From contig NZ_CP009922.3 in NCBI RefSeq assembly GCF_000993785.3, positions 4,278,001-4,342,000 on the forward strand: DNA of 64,000 nucleotides, written 5' to 3'. Positions 25,092 through 37,107 of this stretch are shown here, in pieces. Both the position numbers and the translations under genes were made by a program. The notes beneath the pieces were generated by a model that had not been told where the DNA came from, searched no databases, and worked only from the letters and a program-made list of their open reading frames with translations. Origin of the DNA: Streptomyces xiamenensis (GTDB lineage Bacteria > Actinomycetota > Actinomycetes > Streptomycetales > Streptomycetaceae). How positions within the stretch are numbered: the stretch's first letter is position 1; each line of letters begins with the position of its first letter.

Positions 25092-28000
25092 ATGGCCGGA
25101 CTGCGCAGGACCACACCCGCCGAGCGGCAGAAGATCACCATCAGCTTCGCGGGGTTCAACCGGCCCTGGGCCGCCTGGATCGCCGACCGCCTGGAGCAGC
25201 AGGGCTGCGACGTGGCGCTCCAGCGCTGGGACCCGGCCACCGAGGTCCCGCTGGTGGAGGCCCTCAGCGACCTGTTGCTGACCGAGGGCCGGGTGCTGGT
25301 CGTCCTCAGCGACTGGTACTTCCAGATGGGGCCGCGCTCCACCGAGGAGTGGAACCAGGCGCTGCGCGCGGTCGTCGCCCCCAACCACCGCCGTTTCTCG
25401 GCCGTTTCCGTCACCTCCGCCGCGCTGCCGCCCGCCGTCGCGGCCTTCGGCGGGGCCGCCGAACTGTGGGGCGTCGGCGCCCGCGAGGCCCACCGCCGGC
25501 TGACTCACCTGCTCGGCCTCGGCGGGCAGGAGGCGGACTCCTCCACCACCGTCGGCCTGCGCTCCGGCGCCCGCTTCCCCTACGACCAGCCCCGGGTGTG
25601 GGGCGGTGTCCCGCGCCGCAACATCCGCTTCACCGGCCGCGAGACCACCCTCCAGGCCGTCTACCAGCGGCTCTCCGAGGCCGACCCCGGCTCCGCCGTG
25701 GTCACCCTGCTCGGCATGTCCGGCGTCGGCAAGACGCAGGCCGCCGCCGAGTACGTGCACCGCTTCGGCTCCGCGTACGACGTGGTGTGGTGGGTGCCCG
25801 CCGACACCCGCGGCACCCTGCGCCAGCGGCTCGCCGAACTCGCCCCGGCGCTCGGCCTGACCACCGGCATCGAGTACGGCGAGCGGCTGCGAGCCGTACG
25901 CGACGCGCTGCGCCGCGGCGACCCGTACTCCCGCTGGCTGCTGATCCTGGACGGCGCGGACGATCCCGGCGCCATCGCCGACCTGGTGCCCACCGGCACC
26001 GGACACGTGCTCATCACCTCCCAGAACCGCGAATGGGGCGACCACAACACCGCCGTGTGGGAGGTCCCGGTCTACGACCGCGAGGAATCCATCGCCTTCG
26101 TCCGCCGCCGCGCCCGCCGGATCACCACCACCGAGGCCGACGAACTCGCCGAGGCCCTGGAGGACCTGCCGCTCGCCCTCGACCAGACCGCGGGTGCCCT
26201 GTCCGACTCGCCCATGGCGGTCACCGACTACATCCAGCTGCTGCGCTCCGGCGCGGACATCGAGATGGGTCTGCGCGTCTCGGCGGCCTTCCCCATGACA
26301 TACCTCACCGCGTTCTCGATAGTGCTGAACCGGCTGCGCGAGACCGAGCCCGCCGCAGTGGACCTGCTGCGGCTGTGCGCCTGGTTCGCGCCGGGGCCGG
26401 TACCGCTGCGGCTGCTGCGCGACGTCCCCGCCCGTGACCTGCCCGAACGCCTCGCCCACCTCATCGACAACCCGCTGCTGTGGAACGCCGCCCTCAGCAA
26501 GCTCGTCCAGTACTCCGTCATCCGCCCCGACGACCCCGGTACCGAAGCGGACGGCGGCAGTCGGCACGGGCAGGACGGGCTGGTCCCCGACACCGAGACC
26601 ATCCATCTGCACCGCATGGTCCACCAGGCGGTGCGCGCCGGGATGTCCGACGCCGACGCCGCGACGTTCTCCCGCGTGGTGCGCCGCGCCCTGACCGCCG
26701 CCGACCCGCGCCGCCCCGACGACACCCGGCTGTGGTCCCGCTACGCCGAACTCGTCCCCCACCTGGAGGCGTCCGGCGCGTTGCGCAGCACCCACGCCGA
26801 GACCCGCAGGCTGGTCTTCCACTCCCTCACCTACCTTTACCGCTCCGGCGAGTACCGGGCCGGCATCCAGCTGGCCGAGGCCACCGACGCCGCCTGGCGC
26901 GAGGTCTACGGCGAGGACGACCCGCTGCTGTGGGAGCTGGCCTCCCAGCACACCACCCTGCTGCGCGCCGTCGGCGAGTACACCCTGACCGAGCGCATGA
27001 ACCGGCAGATCATCGACAGGCTCTCCGCCGCCCGCGGCCCCAAGGACCTGGGCGTGGTGCGGGCGCACGGCGGTCTCGCGGCCGACCTGCGCGGCCTCGG
27101 GCGCTACGAGGAGGCGCTCGACCAGGACCGCCGGGCCCTGGAGCTGTACCAGGAACTGGTCGGCGACAGCGATGTGCGCACCCTCAACACCCACAACAAC
27201 ATCGCGGTCACCCTGCGGCTGCTCGGCCGCTACGGGGAGGCCCTCGAACTCGACCGCAAGACACTGGAGATGCGCCGCGAGGTGCTGCGCTCCCGCAACC
27301 CCTGGACGCTGTCCTCCGAGCTGAGCTGCGCCCTGGACCTGCGGCTGCTCGGCCGCTACGACGAGGCGCTCTCCCTCCAGGAACGCAACGTCGAATCCCA
27401 CCGCCTGGTGCTGGGCCCCGACAACCCGCGCACCCTCACCACCGAGCTGAACCTGGCGCTGTGCCTGCACCGCACGGGCGACCGGGCCGGCTCCCGCGCC
27501 CTGCTCGCCCGGCTGCTGGAGCGCACCGAGGCGGTGCTCGGCGGCGAGGCCCCGCTGCACCTGAAGGTCGCCACCGACTACGCCTTCGTCCAGCGTGAGA
27601 CCGGCGATCTCGACCACGCCCGCGAGATCGGCGAGTTCGCCATGCACAGCTACCAGCGGCTCCAGGGCAGCCGGCACCCGTACACCATCGGCGCCACCGC
27701 CAACCACGCGCTGGTGCTGCGGGTGGCGGGGGAGCGGCGCGAGTCCCAGTGGCTGATCGAGCGCTGTCTGGAGGAGATGACCGCCGCGCTCGGCCCCGAC
27801 CACCCGTGGACCCTGGGCATCGCCCTCAACACCGCCGTGGGGCGTAACCTGGAGGACGATCTGGAACGGGCCGCCGAGCTCAGCCGGGAGAACGTACGCC
27901 GCTCGGCCGCCGTCCTGGGCCGTGAGCACCCGCTGTCGCTGACCAGCCAGCTGGCGCTCGCCTCCGACCTGCGCGGACTGCGCCGCCGGCAGGAGGCCGA

Positions 28001-28121
28001 CCAGGTGGAGGAGGCCGCGCTCAGCGGACTGATCTCCTCCCTGGGCACCCACCACACCCACACGGTCGCCGCCCGCTCCCGCTCCCGCGTCTACTGGGAC
28101 TTCGAGGTGCTGCTGCCCTGA
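25092..28121 (+). CDS. fxsT: FxsT: TIR-like, NB-ARC and TPR protein of the FxSxx-COOH system
   Basis: A 1009-residue NLR-like protein. The TIR-like N-terminus at about 14-145 includes 'ITISFAGFNRPWAAWIADRLEQ' in parts and 'VLSDWYFQMGPRSTEEW'. The NB-ARC NTPase has a P-loop 'LGMSGVGKTQAA' near 207 and Walker B 'WLLILDGADDP'. About ten TPR units run from 600 to the end. FxsT proteins accompany FxsA/FxsB and are thought to sense or execute a response, with the TPRs binding the trigger. A 103-bp gap with GGGGAG before the ATG separates it from the hydroxylase; a TTAGCCT at about 25003 could be a -10 element. Confidence 0.92.
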   Translation: MAGLRRTTPAERQKITISFAGFNRPWAAWIADRLEQQGCDVALQRWDPATEVPLVEALSDLLLTEGRVLVVLSDWYFQMGPRSTEEWNQALRAVVAPNHRRFSAVSVTSAALPPAVAAFGGAAELWGVGAREAHRRLTHLLGLGGQEADSSTTVGLRSGARFPYDQPRVWGGVPRRNIRFTGRETTLQAVYQRLSEADPGSAVVTLLGMSGVGKTQAAAEYVHRFGSAYDVVWWVPADTRGTLRQRLAELAPALGLTTGIEYGERLRAVRDALRRGDPYSRWLLILDGADDPGAIADLVPTGTGHVLITSQNREWGDHNTAVWEVPVYDREESIAFVRRRARRITTTEADELAEALEDLPLALDQTAGALSDSPMAVTDYIQLLRSGADIEMGLRVSAAFPMTYLTAFSIVLNRLRETEPAAVDLLRLCAWFAPGPVPLRLLRDVPARDLPERLAHLIDNPLLWNAALSKLVQYSVIRPDDPGTEADGGSRHGQDGLVPDTETIHLHRMVHQAVRAGMSDADAATFSRVVRRALTAADPRRPDDTRLWSRYAELVPHLEASGALRSTHAETRRLVFHSLTYLYRSGEYRAGIQLAEATDAAWREVYGEDDPLLWELASQHTTLLRAVGEYTLTERMNRQIIDRLSAARGPKDLGVVRAHGGLAADLRGLGRYEEALDQDRRALELYQELVGDSDVRTLNTHNNIAVTLRLLGRYGEALELDRKTLEMRREVLRSRNPWTLSSELSCALDLRLLGRYDEALSLQERNVESHRLVLGPDNPRTLTTELNLALCLHRTGDRAGSRALLARLLERTEAVLGGEAPLHLKVATDYAFVQRETGDLDHAREIGEFAMHSYQRLQGSRHPYTIGATANHALVLRVAGERRESQWLIERCLEEMTAALGPDHPWTLGIALNTAVGRNLEDDLERAAELSRENVRRSAAVLGREHPLSLTSQLALASDLRGLRRRQEADQVEEAALSGLISSLGTHHTHTVAARSRSRVYWDFEVLLP

Positions 28122-28312
28122 GAGCGTGCACCGCGCACCGCGCCCGAACACGGGGTGCCGGTAAGAACGCTGTCACCAGCCGCAAACGGCGAGGGTCATG
28201 TCCGGAGACGTGTCGGGCGACGGCGTCGACACCGGTTCGATCGTCCCGCCCGCCCTGCCGCAGCACTCTTTGCGTGGTTTCTACTCGACCGCACATCACG
28301 GCTGTTCGGTCC

Positions 28313-29155
28313 CTACTGCGTCCACTCGTCAGCGTGATCAGAGACGAATTCGGCAAAGGCGCGCGGCGGACGGCCGGTGAGATCGAGCACCGCAGTGCTG
28401 ACCTGGTCTTCGCGTCCCTCCTTGATTCCGCGCTCGACGGCGGCGAGAGCGTCAGCGAACTCCGTCGGCATTCCGGAGGCACGGTAGGCGGCAGCCTGTT
28501 CCTGCTCCGTAGCATGCTTCACCCGAACCTGCCTGCCGGTCTGCGCGGTGATGATCTGCGCGGCCTGCGGATAGCTCATCCCGTGCGGTCCGGTGATCAG
28601 GTAGTCGCTTCGAGCATCCACCCCCAGGTCAGCCAAGAGCGCGGCAGCACTGGCCGCGATGTCCCGCGCATCGACCCATCCCAGCTCGCCGTCACCGGCC
28701 GCGGTACGGATCTCGCCGAGTCGATGGATGTCCTCGGCCAGTGGGTGCGGGCGCAGGAAGTTCTGCATGAAGCCAGACGCGCGGAGTACGACACCTCCGG
28801 GCTGAGCCTGAACCTGAGCGGCCATCTCCACAGCGCTGGGCGCGTTCGGCAGCACGATGGCGGAGCCGAGCATCACGAGGCGCCGGATACCGGCCAGCTG
28901 CGCTTGGCGCAGGAAGGGCTCGACCAGCGGCAGCGGGTCCACACTCTCCACCGGCGGAAGCAGGAAGACCCGGTCCATCCCGTCGAGCGCGGGTCCATAT
29001 GTGGTCGGGTCATTCCAGTCGAAGCGGATCGCGTCAGGATCGGCTGCGGCCGGGTTCCGGCTGGCTGCCCGAGCCTGCACACCAGCCTTACGGAGCACTT
29101 GCACCAGCGACTTGCCGGTTGTGCCGGTCCCTCCGGTCACGAGCACTCCGGACAT
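28313..29155 (-). CDS. NmrA-like NAD(P)-binding reductase
   Basis: A 280-residue atypical short-chain dehydrogenase. 'VLVTGGTGTTGKSLVQVLRKAG' is the glycine-rich nucleotide loop, and 'MDRVFLLPPVESVDPLPLVE', 'VLRASGFMQNFL' and 'YLITGPHGMSYPQAAQII' match NmrA/azoreductase-like NAD(P)H-binding proteins. The catalytic Tyr-x-x-x-Lys is not obvious, so a redox sensor role is possible. Its start overlaps the stop of the SnoaL-like gene by 1 bp. The codon use is less G/C-biased than in the flanking loci. Confidence 0.87.
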   Translation of the reverse strand: MSGVLVTGGTGTTGKSLVQVLRKAGVQARAASRNPAAADPDAIRFDWNDPTTYGPALDGMDRVFLLPPVESVDPLPLVEPFLRQAQLAGIRRLVMLGSAIVLPNAPSAVEMAAQVQAQPGGVVLRASGFMQNFLRPHPLAEDIHRLGEIRTAAGDGELGWVDARDIAASAAALLADLGVDARSDYLITGPHGMSYPQAAQIITAQTGRQVRVKHATEQEQAAAYRASGMPTEFADALAAVERGIKEGREDQVSTAVLDLTGRPPRAFAEFVSDHADEWTQ

Positions 29156-29595
29156 CAGGCGTCCCTCCTTTCAAGCGAGTCGATCAGCCTGCCGAGATCG
29201 CCGGCAGCGGCGGCCGCCGACAGCGGGCTCCAGTAATCCCGGAACAGAGCGATCAGCCCGTCGCGGACCGTGAGAACCACGATGTAGTCCAGACGGTAGG
29301 GCTGGCGGGTGGCCACGGTGCGGCCGGTGGCGGTCCACTCCACCACGACGGTGTCCGTTTGATCCGTGGGCCGCACGGTGAGCGCGGCCACCTCCTTCAT
29401 GTCCATCAACTCCGGATAGTGAGCGAGGTAGGCGCGTACCTCCTCACGTCCGCGAAGAACGCGAGGGGAGCTCCCGGCTGCGAAAGGGAATTCCGCAATC
29501 CCGTCAGGCGCCCACAGATCTGCCACGGCACTCATGTCTTTGGCCAGCATCAGGTCGAGCATGCGGCGAAATATCTCCTCAGGGGTGCTGGACAT
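29155..29595 (-). CDS. SnoaL/NTF2-like family protein
   Basis: About 146 residues. The fold shows an N-terminal helix pair ('EIFRRMLDLMLAKDMSAVADLWAPD') and the curved sheet of NTF2-like proteins ('VVEWTATGRTVATRQPYRLD', 'YIVVLTVRDGLIALFRDYWSP'). Two adjacent ATGs (29598, 29595) are possible; the second has better spacing to the GAGGAG upstream. Such proteins act as isomerases, cyclases or hydrolases on small aromatics or polyketides. Coupling to the NmrA-like gene suggests one pathway, perhaps detoxification. The substrate is not known. Confidence 0.8.
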   Translation of the reverse strand: MSSTPEEIFRRMLDLMLAKDMSAVADLWAPDGIAEFPFAAGSSPRVLRGREEVRAYLAHYPELMDMKEVAALTVRPTDQTDTVVVEWTATGRTVATRQPYRLDYIVVLTVRDGLIALFRDYWSPLSAAAAAGDLGRLIDSLERRDA

Positions 29596-29659
29596 CATTT
29601 CTCCTCGTGGTCAACAAACCGACCGGACCACCATGCACAGAAGTTTGTGGCCGCGGAAC

Positions 29660-29702
29660 GGACAGCTGAGCCCCGGACCAACAGTGCGAGGCTCAGCTGT
29701 CC
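29660..29702. promoter_or_regulatory. 13-bp perfect inverted repeat in a divergent promoter
   Basis: GGACAGCTGAGCC (29660-29672) and its exact complement (29690-29702) are separated by 17 bp in the 128-bp gap between the SnoaL-like gene and the MmyB-like regulator gene. The arm contains CAGCTG, itself palindromic. The placement over both promoters suggests the operator of the adjacent regulator. A transcript hairpin is the alternative. Confidence 0.5.
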
Positions 29703-29723
29703 CTCCTGTGACAGCATGGAAGA

Positions 29724-30551
29724 GTGAGCAGTCAGGAACTCGCAGACTTTCTCCGCCGCCGCCGCGAGGATCTGCAACCAGAAGACGTGCCCGCCGAAGC
29801 GACGCGTCCACCAAGCCGGCGCGCCCGTCGCACACCCGGGCTGCGCCGCGAAGAGGTGGCTGCCCTGGCACAGATGTCGGTGAGCTACTACGAACGGCTG
29901 GAACAGGCACGGGCACCCCGGCCCTCACCGCAGGTGCTGTCTGCGCTGGCGACGGCTCTCCAGCTCACTGACGCAGAGCGTGACCATCTGGCCCGCCTGG
30001 CCGGACAAGTGCTGCCGACAGAGAACGGCGGCGTACCAGAGCACGTACCCGAGGACGCCCAACAGCTACTCGGCAGACTTGACGGCATCCCTGCCTACAT
30101 CGTCAACGACCGGCAAGATGTCGTCGCCTGGAACGCAGCAGCCGCAGCCCTGATGACGGACTTCTCTCGTCTCCCACCTGACCAGCGCAACCTCACGCGC
30201 ATCTCGACGAGATTCCGTGACACCCTCTGCACCGGCGCGCCCGGTTCGGAGTCCGATTTCTCTCAGCAGATAGCCGCTCAATTGCGCGCAGCCAGCGTTC
30301 GGAACCCCACAGATAGCGTGCTCGCAGAGCTGATCAACGAGTTCGCAACCCACGATCCAGATTTTGCGAACAGCTGGCGTCACCACGCTGTGCGCCCCAT
30401 ACCCAGCGTGCGAAAAAACCTGCGTCACCCCACACTGGGCGAGCTGGAGATCGACCGGCACACCCTCAGCCTGCCCGGCTCAGGTTTTTCCCTGGTGATG
30501 TACACGGCAGAAGCCGGCAGCCCAAGCGCCGCTGCTCTGAAGAGCCTTTGA
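29724..30551 (+). CDS. XRE family regulator with MmyB-like ligand-binding domain
   Basis: A 275-residue protein from a GTG at 29724. The N-terminal HTH ('TPGLRREEVAALAQMSVSYYERLEQARAP') has the 'RR-TPGLRREE' start typical of the MmyB subfamily. The C-terminal PAS-like MmyB domain has 'GIPAYIVNDRQDVVAWNAAA' and 'LGELEIDRHTLSLPGSGFSLVMY', which binds fatty-acid-like ligands in studied members. These regulators often sit divergent from oxidoreductases and repress them, as arranged here. The codon use is clearly less G/C-biased than in neighbouring loci. Confidence 0.9.
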   Translation: MSSQELADFLRRRREDLQPEDVPAEATRPPSRRARRTPGLRREEVAALAQMSVSYYERLEQARAPRPSPQVLSALATALQLTDAERDHLARLAGQVLPTENGGVPEHVPEDAQQLLGRLDGIPAYIVNDRQDVVAWNAAAAALMTDFSRLPPDQRNLTRISTRFRDTLCTGAPGSESDFSQQIAAQLRAASVRNPTDSVLAELINEFATHDPDFANSWRHHAVRPIPSVRKNLRHPTLGELEIDRHTLSLPGSGFSLVMYTAEAGSPSAAALKSL

Positions 30552-30626
30552 CCCTTTGACCGCCGGCCATCAGAGCCACGGTCCGCTCCACGCTCTCCAC
30601 GGGAAGCGGGGAGGAGACCAGGGCGG

Positions 30627-30881
30627 TCAGTGCCGGCAGCGTGCCGGCAGTTCCACCCGGACCTGCTCGGGCCCGCGTTCCTTGTGCGCAACGTGCTCGG
30701 CCGGATACGCCGTCAGCTTCCCCGCGTCCACGACGCCGCACTCACGGAAGCCGAGGTGCTGCCGGATCTGCGCCCGGTGGCGCTCCGAGGCGGGTACCTG
30801 TACCTGCCGGGCGATGAACTCCACCGTCTCATGCGCCAACTCGGCGCAGCCCCGGGGAACCGGCCGTACTGCGTACGGCAC
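30627..30881 (-). pseudogene. Remnant of a Tn3-family transposase (DUF4158 N-terminal domain)
   Basis: The minus strand encodes 84 residues resembling the DUF4158 domain found at the start of Tn3-family transposases. 'ETVEFIARQVQVPA' is followed, after an apparent internal deletion of roughly ten residues, by 'ERHRAQIRQHLGFRECGV', 'DAGKLTAYPAEHVAHKERGP' and 'EQVRVELPARCRH'. The rest of the roughly 1000-residue transposase is absent. The fragment lies between the lower-GC cassette and the kgd terminator and marks past transposition here. It is recognised from the family's conserved wording; no alignment could be run. Confidence 0.6.
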
Positions 30882-30890
30882 CTCAACACC

Positions 30891-30935
30891 GCGAGGCGGC
30901 GCCCGCCCCCTTCACGGGGGCGGGCGCCGCCTCGC
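30891..30935 (-). terminator. Very strong hairpin terminator downstream of kgd
   Basis: A perfect 20-bp inverted repeat (30891-30910 with 30916-30935) with a 5-nt loop lies 38 bp beyond the kgd stop. The rest of the 30552-30972 gap holds only the Tn3-family remnant and unassigned sequence. Confidence 0.88.
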
Positions 30936-30972
30936 TGTCCGCGTGCCCGGCACCGGGCCGGGCGAGCCGCTG

Positions 30973-34724
<3,752 letters not shown>

Positions 34725-35025
34725 GGCGGCAACCGCCCTCTTCCGCTTCGCAAGGTAATGGACAGCGGGAATCAAGGCTACGCCTGAAAGGGCCTCCTCC
34801 GCAGTCCTGTGGGGCCAGCAGTCGCGTACGTCACATTCCCGGTCGGGTTTCGGCACTCGATTGTGCGGGAATCGAACCAAGTTCGGCACGATCCGGGAAC
34901 GACAAAGTGACGGCTGCCGCCGCGGCGCGACTCCGTTCTCCGACGTTTTCCGACCGGAGCCGCCCCACCCCACCCGACCTGCGGTCGATGGGTGTCCGGG
35001 CCGCTCCGCCCAGGGCGAGCCTACG
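34725..35025. other. kgd upstream region
   Basis: This 301-bp gap separates the kgd start from the histidine kinase stop, both on the minus strand. It must hold the kgd promoter. On the minus strand a TAGCCT at about 34775-34780 could serve as a -10 element, without a clear -35. No open frame with coding bias was seen. Confidence 0.4.
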
Positions 35026-36111
35026 TCAACCCTTTACCTGGCTATTACCCGGGAGAGTGAGCCGGATGCGGCAGCCGCGTATGGACTCGGCCACACCGAT
35101 CGTGCCGCCGTGCAGATCCACCGCCCAGCGCGCGATAGCCAGCCCCAGACCCGTACCGCCGTCACGCTGAGTGACGCCGTTGGTGCCGCGGCCGAACCGT
35201 TCGAAGACCAGATCGCGCTGCGCCGGCGGGATGCCGGGACCCTCGTCCAGCACCTCCAGCACCAGGCCGCCCGGCTGCTGTCCCGGCCCGGCCAGCACGG
35301 TGACCGTGCCGTCGCGCGGGCTGTGCTTGATCGCGTTGTCCACCAGGTTGGTGACCACCTGATCCAGCCGCTCGGGGTCGGCGTGCGCCCGCAGCCCGGC
35401 CGCCACCTCCAGCCGCAGCCGCACATCCGTGCGGGAGTGGCCGCGGCCCATCGCCATGTGCGCGCCGTCCATCACCGCGTTCAGATACGGCTCCACCTGG
35501 AAGGAGCGCGCCGCCAGCGGCACCACCCCGTTCTCCAGCCGGGACAGGTCCAGCAACTGCTCCACCAGCCGGCCGAGCCGCTCGGTCTGCCGCAGCGCGG
35601 TGGCCATGGTCTGCGGATCGGCCTCCGAGACGCCGTCCACCACGTTCTCCAGCACGGCGCGCAGCCCCGCGATCGGGGTGCGCAGCTCGTGCGAGACGTT
35701 GGCGACCAGCTCCTTGCGGTGCCGGTCCACGGCCTGGAGGTCGGCGGCCATCCGGTTGAAGGCGTCCGCGAGGTCACCCAGCTCGTCGCGGCGCGCCACG
35801 TGCACCCGCCGCCCGTAGTCGCCGCGCGCCATCGCCCGCGAGGCGGCCGTCATCTCCAGCAGCGGCGCGGCCAGCGAGTGCGCCACGAACTGGGTGACCA
35901 GCAGTGAGGCGATGATCGCGATGATCGCGATGACCTGGAGCTCGATGTCCGAGCGGTAGGCCATCAGGATGAGCACGGTGGTGATGCCGACCGAGACGAT
36001 CACCAGCCAGCCCAGGGCGGCCTTGACCGAGCGGTACGGGTCCAGCGGTCGCAGCAGCGACCAGGCCCGGCGGGTCAGCGGTGTCCCGGGCGCGGAGGCC
36101 GGGTCGGGCAC
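35026..36111 (-). CDS. Sensor histidine kinase with minimal extracellular loop
   Basis: A 361-residue kinase from a GTG at 36111, five bases after the response-regulator stop. Two membrane helices ('AALGWLVIVSVGITTVLILMA' in parts and 'QVIAIIAIIASLLVTQFVAHS') are joined by only about seven outside residues, the pattern of intramembrane-sensing kinases. HAMP ('LLEMTAASRAMARGDYGRRV') is followed by HisKA ('KELVANVSHELRTPIAGLRA') and an ATPase domain with 'DQVVTNLVDNAIKHSP' and 'GTGLGLAIARWAVDLHGG'. The signal is unknown. Confidence 0.92.
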   Translation of the reverse strand: MPDPASAPGTPLTRRAWSLLRPLDPYRSVKAALGWLVIVSVGITTVLILMAYRSDIELQVIAIIAIIASLLVTQFVAHSLAAPLLEMTAASRAMARGDYGRRVHVARRDELGDLADAFNRMAADLQAVDRHRKELVANVSHELRTPIAGLRAVLENVVDGVSEADPQTMATALRQTERLGRLVEQLLDLSRLENGVVPLAARSFQVEPYLNAVMDGAHMAMGRGHSRTDVRLRLEVAAGLRAHADPERLDQVVTNLVDNAIKHSPRDGTVTVLAGPGQQPGGLVLEVLDEGPGIPPAQRDLVFERFGRGTNGVTQRDGGTGLGLAIARWAVDLHGGTIGVAESIRGCRIRLTLPGNSQVKG

Positions 36112-36115
36112 CGGC

Positions 36116-36987
36116 TCAGCCCTCGACGGGCGCCTGCCGGGCGACCGTGGGTTCCGCGGCGAATCCGGGGGGAGTCTCCAGGGCGTACCCGACACCGTGG
36201 ACGGTACGGATCCGCTCGGCTCCGATCTTTCTGCGGAGTGCCTTGACATGGCTGTCCACCGTACGGGTGCCGGAGGCGTCCGCCCAGTCCCAGACCTCGG
36301 CGAGCAGCTGTTCGCGGGTGAGCACCGCCCGGGGGAGCGGGCCAGACACATGAGCAGGTCGAACTCGGTGGGCGTGAGGTGCACGTCCTTGCCCGCCGCG
36401 CGGACCCGGCGCTGCGTGCGGTCGATCTCCAGATCGCCGAGCCGCACGCTGCCGGGGCGCGGGGTGGTGGCGGCCACCGTGGCCCGCTCCACGCGGCGCA
36501 GCAGGACATGGGTGCGGGCGACCAGTTCGCGCATGGAGAACGGCTTGGTCATGTAGTCGTCGGCGCCGACGCCCAGACCGACCAGCATGTCGGTCTCGTC
36601 GTCCCGCGCGGTGAGCATCAGCACCGGCACCGGGCGCTGGGACTGCACCCGGCGGCAGACCTCCAGGCCGTCGAAGCCGGGCAGCATGACGTCCAGGACC
36701 AGCAGGTCGGGATGCCAGGAGGCGGCGGTCTCGACGGCGGCGGGGCCGTCGGCGGCGGTCTGCACCAGGAAGCCCTCGGCGCGCAGCCGGGCGGCGATCG
36801 CCTCCACGATCGTCGGATCGTCCTCGACCACCAGGACCCGGCGCTGGGCGCCGGGGGTGCTGGCGGTGGCGGCGGTGTGGCCGGCGGCGCGCTCGTGGGT
36901 CTGCTCGTCCTGCTCGGGGGTGCCGCCCTCGTGTGCCGGCTCACCGGTCGTCGTCCGGTCGGCCGTACGGGTGTGTGTCTGGGTCAT
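36116..36987 (-). CDS. OmpR-family response regulator, apparent frameshift in the DNA-binding domain
   Basis: About 290 residues if repaired. The receiver domain (from about 49) has 'VLVVEDDP', phospho-Asp in 'LLVLDVMLPGFDGLEVC', and 'MTKPFSM'. The winged helix begins 'VHLTPTEFDLLMCLARSPG' and continues in another frame as 'AVLTREQLLAEVWDWADASG', 'TRTVDSHVKALRRKIGAERI', 'RTVHGVGYALE'. One additional G/C in the homopolymer near 36333-36337 joins the two. A disordered 48-residue N-terminal extension precedes the receiver. It is co-transcribed with the kinase; the kgd gene follows on the same strand. Confidence 0.9.
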
Positions 36988-37107
36988 CTTCCGCCCCCGG
37001 AAAGGTCCGTTGCCGGCCGGCTGGTGCCGGCGCTCATATGGGTGTCACTGTCTTCAGGTGAAACGCTGGGTAGTACGTGCAGCGTAGAGCCCGGACCTGA
37101 CATGCGG

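Noticed and set aside
35026..36987. A single 653-residue response regulator-histidine kinase fusion
   Set aside because: The regulator's winged helix is interrupted by out-of-frame sequence, while the correct continuation exists in the neighbouring frame with its own stop at 36116 and a kinase GTG at 36111. A one-base homopolymer indel explains it.
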